The notes beneath the pieces were generated by a model. The model was given only the letters and a program-made list of their open reading frames with translations. It made no database searches and was not told the origin of the DNA. A stretch of DNA of 64,000 nt from Pterobdella sp. o SKG-2022 (taxonomy: Eukaryota; Annelida; Clitellata; Hirudinida; Piscicolidae): positions 10,326,772-10,390,771 of the forward strand of contig OZ038324.1 in NCBI GenBank assembly GCA_964035795.1, written 5' to 3'. A program made the position numbers and the translations under genes. Below are positions 21,739 to 33,725 of this stretch, in pieces. The number at the start of each line of letters is the position of its first letter. Within the stretch, counting starts at the first letter, position 1.

Positions 21739-23329
21739 TCACTGATCCAAGGGAGGTTTAGTCTTCTTGAGCAGATCAATCACAGTGATGGGTCTCCTGC
21801 CCTCCACTAGCTCCCTCAAGCTCTTAATATCATTATCCTTGGTATTATTGTTATTATTATTATGTTTATTATTATTATTATTTTTATTATTATTATTATT
21901 ATTTTTATTATTATTATTATTGTTAATAGTGTTGTTTCTATTTTTGTCTTTTTGTTCATTTTTTTTATGAGTCGGTAAAACTAGCCGCAAAGGGGTTCTC
22001 TGCATTAAAATAATAATAATAATAATAATCTTATTAATATTATTATTATCAATGTGACCAACCTTGAGACCCGTGTATGGATCGATGTCATAATTCAGGG
22101 CTTCATCATCTGTGGGGAGGTGATGGATGGATAGATAGATAGATAGGTAGATAGATAAATAGATAGATAGATAGATGGATAAATGGATAGAGAGATAGAT
22201 AAACTGACAGAAAGCATCACAGGTAGCACTCTTCAACTCAGGTGCCTCGAATGATACTGAGTCACTGTAGGAGGTCTTCTGTGAAGTTTGATGGTAGGCG
22301 GTGGTGATGATGGTGGTGATGAAGATGGTGGTGGCGGTAGTGATAATGATGATGATTATGATGTTGGTGGTAATGATGATAGTGTTAAAATTTGAGTTAC
22401 ATTCAAAATAAGAGTAAGAATAATAAAAAAATTGATAGTATTATTAAAAATGATAATAATAAATAATATTAGTACTAATAATGTAAAACCATGGGAGTGG
22501 AGGGCGAGCTGAAACAGGCGTAAGCTATGGGCTTCAGTCCATAGCCTGGTTTCAAGGCTGGAATTATAATAATAATAATAATATTATTATTATTGAATTA
22601 AATATGAAAGCAAAAAAAATAATAAAATAATTTAGAGACATCTTAGAAACTTTTTAATCTGAACATTTTTAACATTATAGAGCTTTGAGTAATAAATGTA
22701 TCTGAAAACTGCATAACTTTAAAGTTCCAAAATTAAGGAATAATAACAATATTATTATTATTAATTTTTTTATTATTAATATTATAAATATTATAATTAT
22801 TATTATTTTTTTATTATTAATATTATAAATATTATAATTATTATTATTTTTTTATTATTAATATTATAAATATTATAATTATTATTATTTTTTTATTATT
22901 AATATTATAAATATTATAATTATTATTATTTTTTTTATTATTAATATTATAAATATTACAATTATTATTATTATTTTTATTATTAATATTATAAATATTA
23001 CAATTATTATTTTTTTTTTTATTATTATTGTTATTGCTATATGAGTATTTCAATTGCAAAACCTTCAAAAAAGTCGGATTATTCTTGATAACTTACAAAA
23101 TCTCATGACTCATATTCATGTTTCGCATATTATCAAAATAATTTTTTTTATTTTTCAAGAAATTATCACTATTATTATTTTTATTCATATTATTATTATT
23201 ATTCTCAAACCCACCATAACCCTGAGAGACAAGTTTGAAGGATGCTTGGGAGAATATGGAGGCATTGTCGTGGTTGAGGGAAGCAGTTCGTGCCCCTTCT
23301 GTGCCCATGGGAGGTGGATAGATTAATAA

Positions 23330-23389
<60 letters not shown>

Positions 23390-24286
23390 AACACCACGTT
23401 TTTTGGTATTTTGGTGGTTCAGAATCATCTTCTTCAAATTGCTTGCATCAGTCTCGTGCATACCACCACTCTTGCTTCTCTCCAGTGCCACACACTTTTC
23501 TGAGTCTTGCAAGAAACCCACACTGCTCACTGAATGATCTTTGTGGGTGGGGTTGTTGTTTTCTGTTTTTTTTTCCAAGTCTCCAGAGCATCTCTGGCAG
23601 AAGAATCTGCCTCCATCATAGCTTAATATGTCACCCTGCTTGCATAATGTGCTGTTGTGAAGTGTGATTTAAATGTTTTTATGTAAAGATATGCAACAAT
23701 AACTCAAGCATAAAACCACAACTTTCAACAAAAACCTTGTGATAACATGAACCACAAAACTAACAATAGCTACAATTACTGAATCAATTAGACTGGTAAA
23801 AAGCAAAATAACAGCGCCACACACCAACCTACCCACAAACAGAACATTTGAGACAACCCAAATGGTATTTGTTATTAAGACAAGCCACATATTCTTTTTC
23901 AATTGTCGTGCCACAGTAACTACAATGGGGAGAAAAATAGTTTTTGAAGTCATGTGGGCAGTAGAAATGATTTTCTTTTGTATAAAACTTTTGCAAGTCG
24001 AGTGGAGCTGAACATACTGTTGAGTTATGGAATAAGAATGATTATCTTCAAACTAAAACAGAAAAAAAGTTTCTATTAAAAAATGGAAATTTTGGGTAAA
24101 ATTCAATTAAAAGAAAATGCTTTAAACACATGAAACAAACTTATATGGCTGACAGGATATATAAGGTGACTTACAATGGCACACAAAGCACTGGTTGTGA
24201 ACGTAATGGTTGTTGTGCAGTTTCACAGTGAAGCCCTTGCATTTAATGCCACATACCACACAGTACTTTTTACTTTTACCTTCCAT
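21739..24286 (-). CDS. tandem two-LIM-domain protein, abLIM-like, about 328 aa
   Basis: LIM domains are double zinc fingers for protein-protein binding. Proposed exons 5' to 3': 24286-24175, 24016-23833, 23651-23395, 23298-23231, 22278-22221, 22109-22063, 21999-21739; all phases fit. LIM1 begins 'YCVVCGIKCKGFTVKLHNN' and continues after splicing as 'CFVCHLCSAPLDLQKFYTKE' to 'NHFYCPHDFKNYF'; LIM2 is 'HCSYCGTTIEKEYVACLNN', 'YHLGCLKCSVCG', 'LCKQGDILSYDGGRFFCQRC'. The 'CGxxCKG' start and 'GD...F.C..C' end resemble the first two LIM domains of abLIM/UNC-115. The remainder is polar, with an Asn-rich run (about 30 Asn) in the last exon, ending 'RPITVIDLLKKTKPPLDQ'. An in-frame ATG 15 codons upstream is also possible. 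The middle exons (23298-23231) and direct joining to 22278 are the least certain. No headpiece domain is seen, so it is not a full abLIM. Confidence 0.85.
22123..22205. repeat. (GATA)n microsatellite
   Basis: Imperfect GATA array in the intron between the sixth and fifth exons of the LIM gene. Confidence 0.9.
22735..23035. repeat. tandem TTATTATTAATATTATAAATA repeat, about 46-bp unit
   Basis: Six or more copies of 'attattaatattataaata' plus a TTATTTTTT spacer in an intron of the LIM gene. Copies are nearly identical, suggesting recent expansion. Confidence 0.85.
23320..23390. repeat. (GATA)n microsatellite forming most of a 96-bp LIM-gene intron
   Basis: About 16 GATA units. The minus-strand frame happens to stay open across it (Leu-Ser-Ile-Tyr repeats), but a donor at 23395 and an acceptor at 23298 share phase 1, so a short intron is the better reading. 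Confidence 0.85.
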
Positions 24287-24894
24287 TTGAGACAGTTTTT
24301 TACATTTTTTATAATTTATTTTTGTTTTCATATATTTATCGTAAAGAATTGAATTGAAACTAGAATTTTTTCAATCGTTAACCAAAAGTTGCTGGTTACG
24401 ACATACTTTTTAAACTCAGCATATGATTGGTTTATAAAAAAGCTTGAAAATAAAAGTCCCATTTAGTGGATGAACACTTACTCATATTTGTTTCCAGTCA
24501 TTTCAAACTGACCTAAATTTGTTCTAGTTTTATTAAAGGGGCTGATTGATTTTTTATAGGAAATCCACTTTTCAAAAAATACATGAAAAAAATTTAGAAT
24601 TTATTAAGTGGACAAGTTTTATTTTTTAAAACTAAACGTTGCTTTACAAAAAATTTGGCAGAAAATAAAATAAAATTCCTAATTTATAAGGTCAAAATCA
24701 TGATTTAGTTACATAATTCTACATACAACACTCCTCTCCAAAATTTTCTCCAACACTTTAACATTGGCTCTTCTCTTTAGACCTTCAAATTTAAGTGGAA
24801 ATAAAGGATTGTATTCAATTTTAAAAATCGATTTTCTAGCCAACCTTCAGTCCACACTTCTCGATCAAACCTTCCTCCCGTTATTGCCACACTG

Positions 24895-25085
24895 TATGTA
24901 ATGTTATAATATAATTTAATGCGGTATTTATGAAGCGCTTTTCTTTGAAGAGCAAAATACTTGCTAGAAATTCAATGTAACAAAAAAAACTGAAAACAGG
25001 TGCTGATTGTCAGCTCACGCGGGATCGAACTTGTTAACTTGAGATACTTAGTTATTGCTCTACCTCTTAGCTATATGGACCGAAA
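24895..25085 (-). mobile_element. tRNA-derived SINE with LINE-like 3' tail
   Basis: Reading the minus strand from 25085: tRNA-like head with A-box arm 'AGCTAAGAGGTAGAGCA' and a good B box 'AGTTCGATCCC', then an unrelated body of about 80 bases, then a tail 'AAAGCGCTTCATAAATACC' that matches the pattern of the 3' end of the LINE in TRUB2 ('AAAGGCGCTATATAAATATC'). The anticodon arm does not fold as a normal tRNA, so it is not a functional tRNA gene. Head-body-tail order and the shared LINE tail are the classic SINE plan. It lies just past the INPP5E stop. Confidence 0.6.
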
Positions 25086-25138
25086 AAATAAAAAAGTTCA
25101 TGATATATAGAAAAACTATAAAATATCATCAATTCATC

Positions 25139-27941
25139 TTATCCAAATATCTCCAACCTATCCATGGCTGCCTTGAGTTTGATCTCGAGCACAGCATAGA
25201 CGGGCTTGTGATCTGATTGCATGAGGGTGGGCACACTGTGATAGTGCAAGCACGCCATACTCCCCTTGTTTGAACATCGATACAACACTCTGTCCTGTAT
25301 TCATTCATTGCATGTTTTATTGGAAGTCATTTGAGCATTTTAAAAATTTTAACATTCTTGTTTGAAATATTTTTCTTCTATGCCCCACATACAGTGTAAC
25401 TAGGAGTTCTGTTTTTGGCTGAAGTATCATAATCATCAGTACCAATGTCGAACTTGTACGTGGGCATGAATCGGATTTTGCCCTCCAGGAAGCCGCTGAA
25501 GGCAAGAGCTGTGTGTGCAGTTCAATGTGAAATTCATGGTGATATTTTTTTATTACAATAATGAATACTTTTAATTTCATAAATGACTTCTCACCGTTTG
25601 CTATGATCCTTTTGAGCTCGTCCAGCTCTAAAAATTTTTCCACTAAAACCTGATTCCTCATCATGTCATCTTCTCGTCTCTGGGCTTCACTTTTTCCCTT
25701 CAAATTAATTTCTGAACTTTCTTTTTCTTCTTCAAACTTGAAACTCTTCCTAGTCTTGAAATCCCTGGAGTAGACTTGCTGAACCATATTTCTTGCACTG
25801 TCCATCGCATCAATTACCTTGTCCCTCTCAATTTCCAGCCTGCTGTTCAAGTCTCCCACCCACACTGTGTAGTCTGCCTGGCTCGTGATGTCTGCAGGCA
25901 TCGAAGCAATTATATTTCATTAGTTCATCTAAATCTCATTTCATTTGTAACAAATTTTTCTCATACCATTATAAATTGAAATTATTTATATTATAAATTT
26001 AGCGCTATGAAAAGAACTTTTCACACCGTTAGCACTTCCTCTGTATTTGGACTCTTTGAAGTTGTGAAAGAACTTGAGGCCAGCGGAGATCTTCTTGTAG
26101 TCATCGATCCTGTCCTCACACCTTCCCTCGTGTGCTGGCAAGGCGTATTATGAGATGGCTTGAAGTTTATTAAAGCATTCGAGGTTTAGTGCATTGAGAA
26201 TTGAATAAAACTATAAAAGAACACTATTCTGAATAATTATGGCATCGTAAGCATTCAAACCTCTTAAGTGGCAGTTGATGATGAGAAAGGAGGTGCCAAA
26301 CAACATGAAAGCCACGCCCACCGCTCCTTTTGTTTTAATGTTTGTGAAGACTGGTCTTGTGTTCACTATTGATACTTCTGGTTCTGTGAGAGAGTGGGCG
26401 CGTAGTGAGGGAGTTGAAAACTGGTTTGGATATCTCTAAGCTTTTGATTCAACATAAAGGTTTATTGGAAATATTGAATTCTTCTAAGACCCACCACCAA
26501 CCTGACAAATACCAGATGAGGTCCCTTCTGACAAACAAGGAAAGCAACAGGGAGCCATTGGAAGTAGTGTTGAACAACACAAAGTTGCCTCCCAGAGAGG
26601 ATTGTAAGATGATGTTCCACTCTTTCCTGGGTGTCAACCAATATATCAAATCCTTTTTATGTCAATCTTGAAACCGTCCAAATAAGGTTGAAGTTTGTAA
26701 AACTATATAAACTGTTGATAAGGAAGCATGACAAACTTGTCAAAGGCAGTTTCTTGGGTGCCAAAGGCATAAATGTCGAAAAGTGCATCACTGACCTGCG
26801 TGAGGTGATTGGTTTGAAATTCAAATATTTGATTTGTTTTTATCTGTTACAAAAAAAGCTTAAACATCCACTCGACACACAACTGCGCTCACATCAGGAA
26901 GAACCAGCTCTTGGAGGTTTTCCACGGGAGGGTTCTTCATCTCACAGACATTCCAGGTGCAAGCGTACAGAGATAAAGTTTTGTCTGGAAAATATCTACA
27001 CAACTCGGCTTCTCCGCTTGTTTCGGCGTTTGCTATTCCTTGCATATTAACTCTTTGGGAGGTTAAAGTGAGAAGTTGAATGAGTTTAAAATGGTTGAAA
27101 ATTTTTATGACAACTTGCATCTGGTCTTCTGCACTGAGATGGGTGGCATGACGGAGGTTCTTGGGGCGGGCTTGGAGAGAGGGTTCAACAGGTCAGGGGT
27201 GTGCAGGTGGGAGTTGTAGTGGTCATTGCTATCTTCGCTCACCTTCCTACGTCTTGAACTCTGAATCCTGTTGCTGAAGTTTTTGTTTTCTGCTTCTTTT
27301 TCATTTTTTTTGATTCTGTCTAACTTTTTTGAATACGCTTCGGTATTATAAGTTTCATGATCGAAAGAATCTGCGTGGTTGTTATAATTCTTTGCGAAGC
27401 TGTCAGTGACGTTGTTCTTCGAGACATGATCAAACTCATTCAAATGCTGGTCCTGGTTTATCTTATCAAACTCTTTATCGACCATGGAATCGATTTTATC
27501 GTTCAAGTCGGAGTCTTCTTCAAGTTTACTGTAGAGAGACTTGGTTGAAGCCGTGCGTAGCTTCAAACTAGAATTCTTCTTCGTGCCTCTCAATTTATTG
27601 AAGAGTTGATTGCTGGAGTGGTCTTTGTCGAGGTCGTTGAAGGCGTTGATGGATTCCAGAGAAGTGGATTCGAATATGAGATGATTGTTATCATAACCCT
27701 CACCAAAAGAACTGTCCTTCCTGGAAAGTTTTCGAGAATTGCTGGAATGGTGAATTTGATTGGAAGTGAGACTTGATATATCAAAAATGTCTAAGTGGTC
27801 TCGAGATACGTGGTCGAGTCTTTGGTCTTCTGAAAAGCCGTTTTGTTTCTTTAAGTTGTCAGCTAGCTTTCGTGCCACCGATTTCTTTTTTTGACGTTTT
27901 TTTTTGACAGCGTTTACTTCAACATCAGCTGTGGCATTCAT
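25139..27941 (-). CDS. INPP5E: inositol polyphosphate 5-phosphatase, INPP5E type, 656 aa
   Basis: Removes the 5-phosphate from PI(4,5)P2 and PI(3,4,5)P3; in vertebrates it acts in the primary cilium. Exons 5' to 3': 27941-27115, 27052-26893, 26795-26737, 26626-26502, 26383-26261, 26134-26027, 25891-25595, 25508-25393, 25294-25139; all phases agree and the length is close to human INPP5E (644 aa). First exon: polar, Lys/Ser/Asn-rich, about 275 aa. Catalytic motifs in order: '[16 protein letters not shown]', 'YAFGTQET', '[16 protein letters not shown]', '[14 protein letters not shown]', '[13 protein letters not shown]', '[16 protein letters not shown]', '[13 protein letters not shown]', '[14 protein letters not shown]'. 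The 'RRDLIW' block and the lack of SAC, Rho-GAP or SH2 domains point to INPP5E. Odd points: it ends '...LEIFG', with no CaaX box, and exon 25891-25595 carries an extra Lys/Glu-rich stretch of roughly 50 residues after the GDLN motif. Confidence 0.95.
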
Positions 27942-28138
27942 TTTTCATAAAGTCCTTATCTTTATTTTGTTTAGGGGTTGTTATAGAAACAAAAAGTGAA
28001 AGTTGACATTTATATAGGTCATAATTTTTGATTTACTATACTATCAGTTAAAAGAAAGTAATTTTTTATATTTTTAAGGGAAAATCTTTAGTTTACTTTT
28101 AGCCTAAAATTTACTAAAAGTGTAATTGAATTTTTAAA
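27942..28138. promoter_or_regulatory. bidirectional promoter region between INPP5E and SUPT3H
   Basis: Only 197 bases separate the two start codons, which face away from each other. It must hold both 5' UTRs and both core promoters unless an unseen 5' exon exists. It is AT-rich with no evident TATA box. Confidence 0.6.
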
Positions 28139-31100
28139 ATGGAAAGCAAAGTCTTGAAAAAAGATATTTTTATACAAGAAATTCTTTTAATGATGTAATT
28201 GAACATTTTCATTATTTCAATGTCTTTTAAATGTTTCTCTTTCTTGCCAAAGGTACAGTTTCGGTGACTGCAGCAAGCCAAGCAAAGAAGCGGCTCTTCT
28301 CATCAGAAAGATTGTTGTCCAACAACTCGTCAGCCTAGTATGACCATTTAATTTTTTCATAAAAATTCTCAGACCTGTCACCTTCATTCTTTGTAAAACT
28401 ATAACAAATTTCAGAAATATATAAAACACAAATTGATATTTTTTTTTCAAAAGCTAGGAGGTCCTAGATAAATTAAGTTTCACACAATATAAATTAACAA
28501 AATTAATTTTATAATGATGATTCATGAAAATGATATAAAGTTTTGAGTGGAACCATGGCTAAAAGTTGAACAGATTGGATGAATTGTGTGTGCAATGTGG
28601 CTTCCCAGTCATCTCCCTCAAAGAAATCCTTTTTATCTATCGTTCTGATTATGTTCGTTTCTATTAATAATTGTATCATCACATTTATATGGCTAAAATC
28701 TCTACATAATGATGATAATAATAATGGTGACAACAGAGCAAGCTGATGAGGATCATAAACTTTCTCAAATTTAAAGACATCAAGTCTTCTGCTGTCAAAT
28801 ATGTTAGTCTTGCTGTTTCTACCATTTCTTTCTACCTATATGTCAACTATTTATATTTTTGTACCTATCTGAAGGTCAAGCTATCTATCTTTTTTTCATA
28901 CTTGTCTGTATGACTACATGTTTGTCTATTTATATATCAGATATATTTATATATATTTCAAAAATAAATTCTCTTTCTTCTGAATATAGATAGATTCAAT
29001 GAAAGAGCCAGATAATGAAGAAAATGATGGTTAGCACTTTATCAATTTCAACATTATGAGGTCATTTTTGGCATGTTCTGATTATAAGCAGATTTTGATA
29101 AGGCTTTTATAATGATTGATCACAGAAAGATGCTAATGAATTATGATGAGCTTTACCCATTGAAAATTTGTGATCCTAATAAACTTCTGTCTTTTAAATT
29201 CTCGCAAGTTGAAGAAATTGTACAAAATTCAAGAGGAATGTATAAACCTCCAAGGAAAGTGCAAAACATTCATAAGACCAAATTATCGATAAACAATTTA
29301 ATGTCATCATTGTAGCAGTTTTACATCCTATATGTTAATTAAGGCAGATGCTGGTGTGTTTTGAGCTGAATTCATCATTATTTTTATTATTTATTATTAT
29401 CATTATTTCATTTTTATTTCCTAAAAATTTAGTGGTATGTTGTGAACAAAAATTCAAAATATTTTGTTTTGCTCCAAGCTTCATAAAAATGCAGAAAATA
29501 TTATTAACAAATGGAGGTGATTATGCTTCAAAGGTGAATCCTAATTATGATCATCTCACCTAATATCAGCAATATTTTCAGACACCTATGAATTAAAAAA
29601 TTGAATAATATAAAGAAGAAAACATCATAATAAACACATAATAATAACAATAAAAAGCTTAAATAACATTTCAGGATATGTTTTGCTCAACTCAATTCAT
29701 TAGAACAGGAAATAACATTTTATAAAAGCTCTCAAAAAGATAACAATACAAAAATGGCGTCATCACCACCGATCAGAGGGCCCCAAAACACCAGCCCACA
29801 AGTCCAGACTCAACTTCTGCCTCAACTTCTTTCAAGCTATTGATCCCACCGGTGAGTGTTTTTGATAATATTATTGTTAATCTTGGTGCCTATTGCTAAT
29901 AATATCTCTGTCATGATTCTCATCAGGACACATGGCTGAACTGATAGAGAATGAGTCATACGAGGATGCTTTGAGAAAGAAGAGGGATAAGGTTCTGCAG
30001 AGCCACGATTCAATATATATTTGCTATATTTACTTCAAACCATATATCGATATTCTTCTAAACTCACTGGAAGCCCACCACTACAGCGGTTGGAGAAGGT
30101 TACGCGAGGCATGAGTGGTCAGCAGTATCTGGCATTCACTGAGGCCCGCCAGTCCTCTTTCGGTGGGTCTTTAGTGGGGGTTTCGAGGGTTTTATCGGAG
30201 ATTTATGCCATCAAATCTTTTAAACTGACTTCAATTGCAAGCCCGAAAATGTTCGTGTTAGAATCGTTGTCTATTTCCGGTTTTATTGTGTGTGTGGCAC
30301 TACATAGTTTGACATTTTTTTGAAAACTTCACGAAGAATACAACACACAGCACCCCAGGGAAATTACAGCAAGTTCAATGATTGGCTTTTCTCGAATATG
30401 ACTCCACCCACCACCACACCCCTCGACCCTCAACTCTCAGAAATACTTGCCTTTCTCGCTTATGAGTTTGTTGGAGAGGTGTGTGTTTGTGTGTTTCAAG
30501 GTTATGCACGTGTGTGTGTTTGTTTTAATGTCTGTGATCTTGAAACTCACTAGTTCAGATAGCTCAACAATAAAGTGTATACAAATAATGAAAAAATATC
30601 TGCTTGGAGTTCAGCAGCGTGAGAAAGCTTTTGAATTTTTTATTGTCTTGCCAAAGTCTATTTTTTTAATTTTCAATGTTTTGATTTTATTTTATAAACT
30701 CAGAATTCTAGTTTGCAGCTTTTCGGAGTTTTGTTTTCGTTATTGGAATGTTAATATGCATATTTGGACTTTGAAATTTCAATTAGAATTCACAGAATGC
30801 CAGTTTAAATAATCACACATTCCTCGGCAGCTTGTGGAGAGGGCCTTGTCGATTAAAAGTGAATTCAATCAAAACTGCAGCAACGAGGTTCTGATTTACA
30901 ATTTATTAGTTTGTGTTGTTTTTATTGGTTGGGTGCGTTCCAATGTTCATGGGGTTTTATACAAGTCCTCTTTGGTGATTGCTTTTTTTTTGAATTACAG
31001 AGTCGATGTTTGAAATCAAATTGAATATGGATTTAACAAAAATCCTTAAGATGCATTGTATAAAATGTCACAGAGAGGGGTGAGTGAGGCAGAAGTGGCC

Positions 31101-31151
31101 GAGGTCTTCAGAAGGTCAAAGGTCAAACTATTGCCTTTTGATATATTTTGA
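28139..31151 (+). CDS. SUPT3H: SPT3 homologue, histone-fold subunit of SAGA-type complexes, about 298 aa
   Basis: SPT3 is a nuclear subunit of SAGA/STAGA that helps recruit TBP; its fused histone folds pack inside the complex. Exons: 28139-28194, 28253-28337, 28566-28641, 28994-29029, 29092-29258, 29779-29851, 29927-29991, 30087-30162, 30351-30478, 30831-30887, 31074-31151; phases agree throughout. N-terminal fold: 'IQEILLMMYSFGDCSKPSKE', then 'LLIRKIVVQQLVSL' and 'LNRLDELCVQCGFPVISLKE'. Middle: 'LNFCLNFFQAIDPTGHMAEL', 'GQQYLAFTEARQSSF'. Second fold: 'NYSKFNDWLFSNM', 'SEILAFLAYEFVGE', 'LVERALSIK', 'VSEAEVAEVFRRSK'. This follows human SUPT3H in order. Exons 28994-29029 and 29092-29258 rest on phase only and are the weakest part. 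Confidence 0.92.
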
Positions 31152-33725
31152 TGACAAATTGTTCAAATATCTCAGCAATTAGTTAGAATCTCTTAATCAA
31201 GAACCTTTCTAAACCCTTCAATGAAGAACCCTTTCGAGAATGTTAATAAAGAAGCTTTCAGACGTCATAATGCTGTTTTGAAGTGTTTTAATGTAATATT
31301 TCCAATATGGCGGAAGACAATGCAAATGTTTTCATTGCAAATATGATGATGTCATTCAATCAAATAAGGTTCATGATGCATTATCGTTATGATTCCTCTC
31401 AAATATGAAACTTTCAAACAAATGAGTACAAACTCTGGTCATAATATATTAAACATCATAAGAAACGCAGCTAGCGGTAATTTTAAAATCAATAATCTCC
31501 GGCCTAAAATGTATGAGGCCACGTTTTCAAATGCAGTCTTAAACAAACAAACGGGCGATGAGACGATTATAAATAAAGAATGCATATAATATTATCGTAC
31601 AAATATCGGCATGTTTTTTACTACTCTTAGCTGTTGCCTTGGTTTCCAATACAATATGGCGACAAATAGTTATGTCTTGTGAGGATTGTGTGTTTCTCTG
31701 TTATATATTTAGTTTATGTTATTTTTTAGTGTGTTTTTATTATTTATATGTTTAAAAGTGATAAAACACTTGAAGAGAAAAGAATTTTAATGAGTAGGTA
31801 ATGTGGGATTCTGATTAATTTTGAAAATGTTTAGCTTTTCTCAGAAGTCTTAAGGGGTTTGAAATTAAAATATTGTGAGAATAATTAGAAAATAATTAAA
31901 CATTAAAAATGGTCTCATGTGGTTAGGAAGTTGAAAAAGTTGACAGGTAGAAGGATAGCAGAGGTTCTAATTGAAATTTATCACTCCTTAGTGCAAAAAA
32001 TTTTATCGAATAAAAATTAAATTTACAGTACCATAAAATTTTTAGTTTTCATATCAACAAGAGGTGATCAAGAAGAATTGAATTATTATCAAAGTTCTAC
32101 CTGTACTTTTAAATGACTCATAAACGCATTATCAAATACTTCGGTGCTACGAGAGATAATGACAGCGCTAATTCTCTATAAGCTGTGGTAGCAAGCCCAG
32201 CTGAGGGCCCTATATAACACACTGGTTGGGCTCTCGTATAAACCTCGCTCCTTCCATTCTTTCTACCTTATTTAAAGGTTTGTTTTTTTGTTTCAATTTT
32301 TTGTTTTTTTATTGAATTTGATTTTTTTCCATTAAATTATGCAGTTATATTTTATTATTTACGTTTTTAAGTTAAATATTTTTATTGGGTTTTACCCCCA
32401 CAATTTTTGATTCTTATTAATTATTCCAACTTCGATTCTTCCGTATAAATTATACTGCACAAAGTGTGGCAAACTTGCAATATCTTGAATATTTTAAATG
32501 ACCGAACCCTTGAATTTTCATTAAAAAAACTTCATATTTATTTTAAACTATTTGAAGCATTATACTTGCGTTTATCATATTCATTCGCCCATCCATCCAC
32601 CTCCTAATCGATAAGACCTGCCGTACAGGCGTCATAATTTCCGCCATCGATCCACATCGACCAGACACATTGCAATATTGCATAACGGTACAAATTTATT
32701 CATATCATCTCGTACATTTTCGTGTGTTTAAATACCTTTCACATGTGTTCAAATTTGTATTTCATATGTGAGGTGCATTTTGCATGTTTTGACAGGTTTT
32801 TGCGTTTTTTGTACAAACTTCTACGTAAATTACACATTTTTATAGAAAGTGACGTAAACCCTATATGAATATAAATTACACTGGATAAATGCCTTCAAAT
32901 CCCTCCATATGAATTCACACACCTTCACACATCCCTCCATGTGAATGCACGCACCTTCAAACTACTTAAACGAAACATATATATTCACACACTCCTACAT
33001 AATTTGAACGTTGCAACACACAACTTCACATAAACCCCTCCTCACACACTTCACATAAACCACTTCTCACACACTTCACATACCTTTAATTTTAAACTCA
33101 CATTTGGTGTGTTGCTTTTGTATTGTTGTGCTGTGTGTTTCAGGTAAGTAGACTCAGGTAGAAGCATTTTGCTTTATATTTGTTTGCCTTGCAAGAGTAG
33201 AGTAGCTTTGAATGCGTATAGATTCATTTTTATCTAACGCTATTTTTTCATTTATTGTTCAGGTATGTGGTATCTTTTATTGAAATTATTAGTGATACAT
33301 AAAAATTCATCATCATTTTGATTATTCATAAAGCCAATAACTGTGAATTATACAATAATAAATGTATGCAAGCATACCAGTCTGCCCCTTAATCACCGCA
33401 AAACCTTACTAATCAATATTCTCTTTTGTTTTTGTAATTTTGTGTTCAATTTGCTGGTCGATCTTGCGAACCTGTTTGAGCGATCTTTTCACGACCTCCT
33501 CATAATGATCTTCAAACATTTACCATAGATGTTATCGATCTATCTAGATCATTAAGCAACCAGCACGTATTTATCCAGCAACATGCAATCTTTTCCACTA
33601 GTGCACCAGATGCTATGCCTCAAAAGTTACATAAAAGCATAGTGAAATATTCAACAACGTTATCTTTTTGATATGAAATAAATGTGATAAGAACACAACT
33701 TTCTTCTACAGTTATCAACACCAAC
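31152..33725. other. intergenic, with candidate promoter of the EF-hand gene
   Basis: No supported coding exon. Contains a TATA-containing promoter candidate near 32.2 kb and a CA/TTCACA-rich stretch with local duplications ('cacaccttcacacatccctc', 'cttcacataaacc') at about 32.9-33.1 kb. Confidence 0.5.
32205..32277 (+). promoter_or_regulatory. TATA promoter and 5' non-coding exon, probably of the EF-hand gene
   Basis: 'ggccctatataacac' is a good TATA box (about 32209-32217). About 25-30 bases on, a pyrimidine-rich segment leads to 'tttaaag|gtttgt', a plausible donor at 32277. The EF-hand coding exon is preceded by an acceptor (33710-33711) 14 bases before its ATG, so a 5' UTR exon must lie upstream, and this is the best candidate. 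The linkage is inferred. Confidence 0.45.

Noticed and set aside
22480..22560. 'gctatgggcttcagtccatagc' hairpin as a terminator or structured RNA
   Set aside because: A 7-bp stem in AT-rich intron sequence of the LIM gene; too short to support a function.
25009..25085. functional tRNA gene on the minus strand
   Set aside because: A and B boxes are good but the anticodon stem does not pair correctly; treated as a SINE head.
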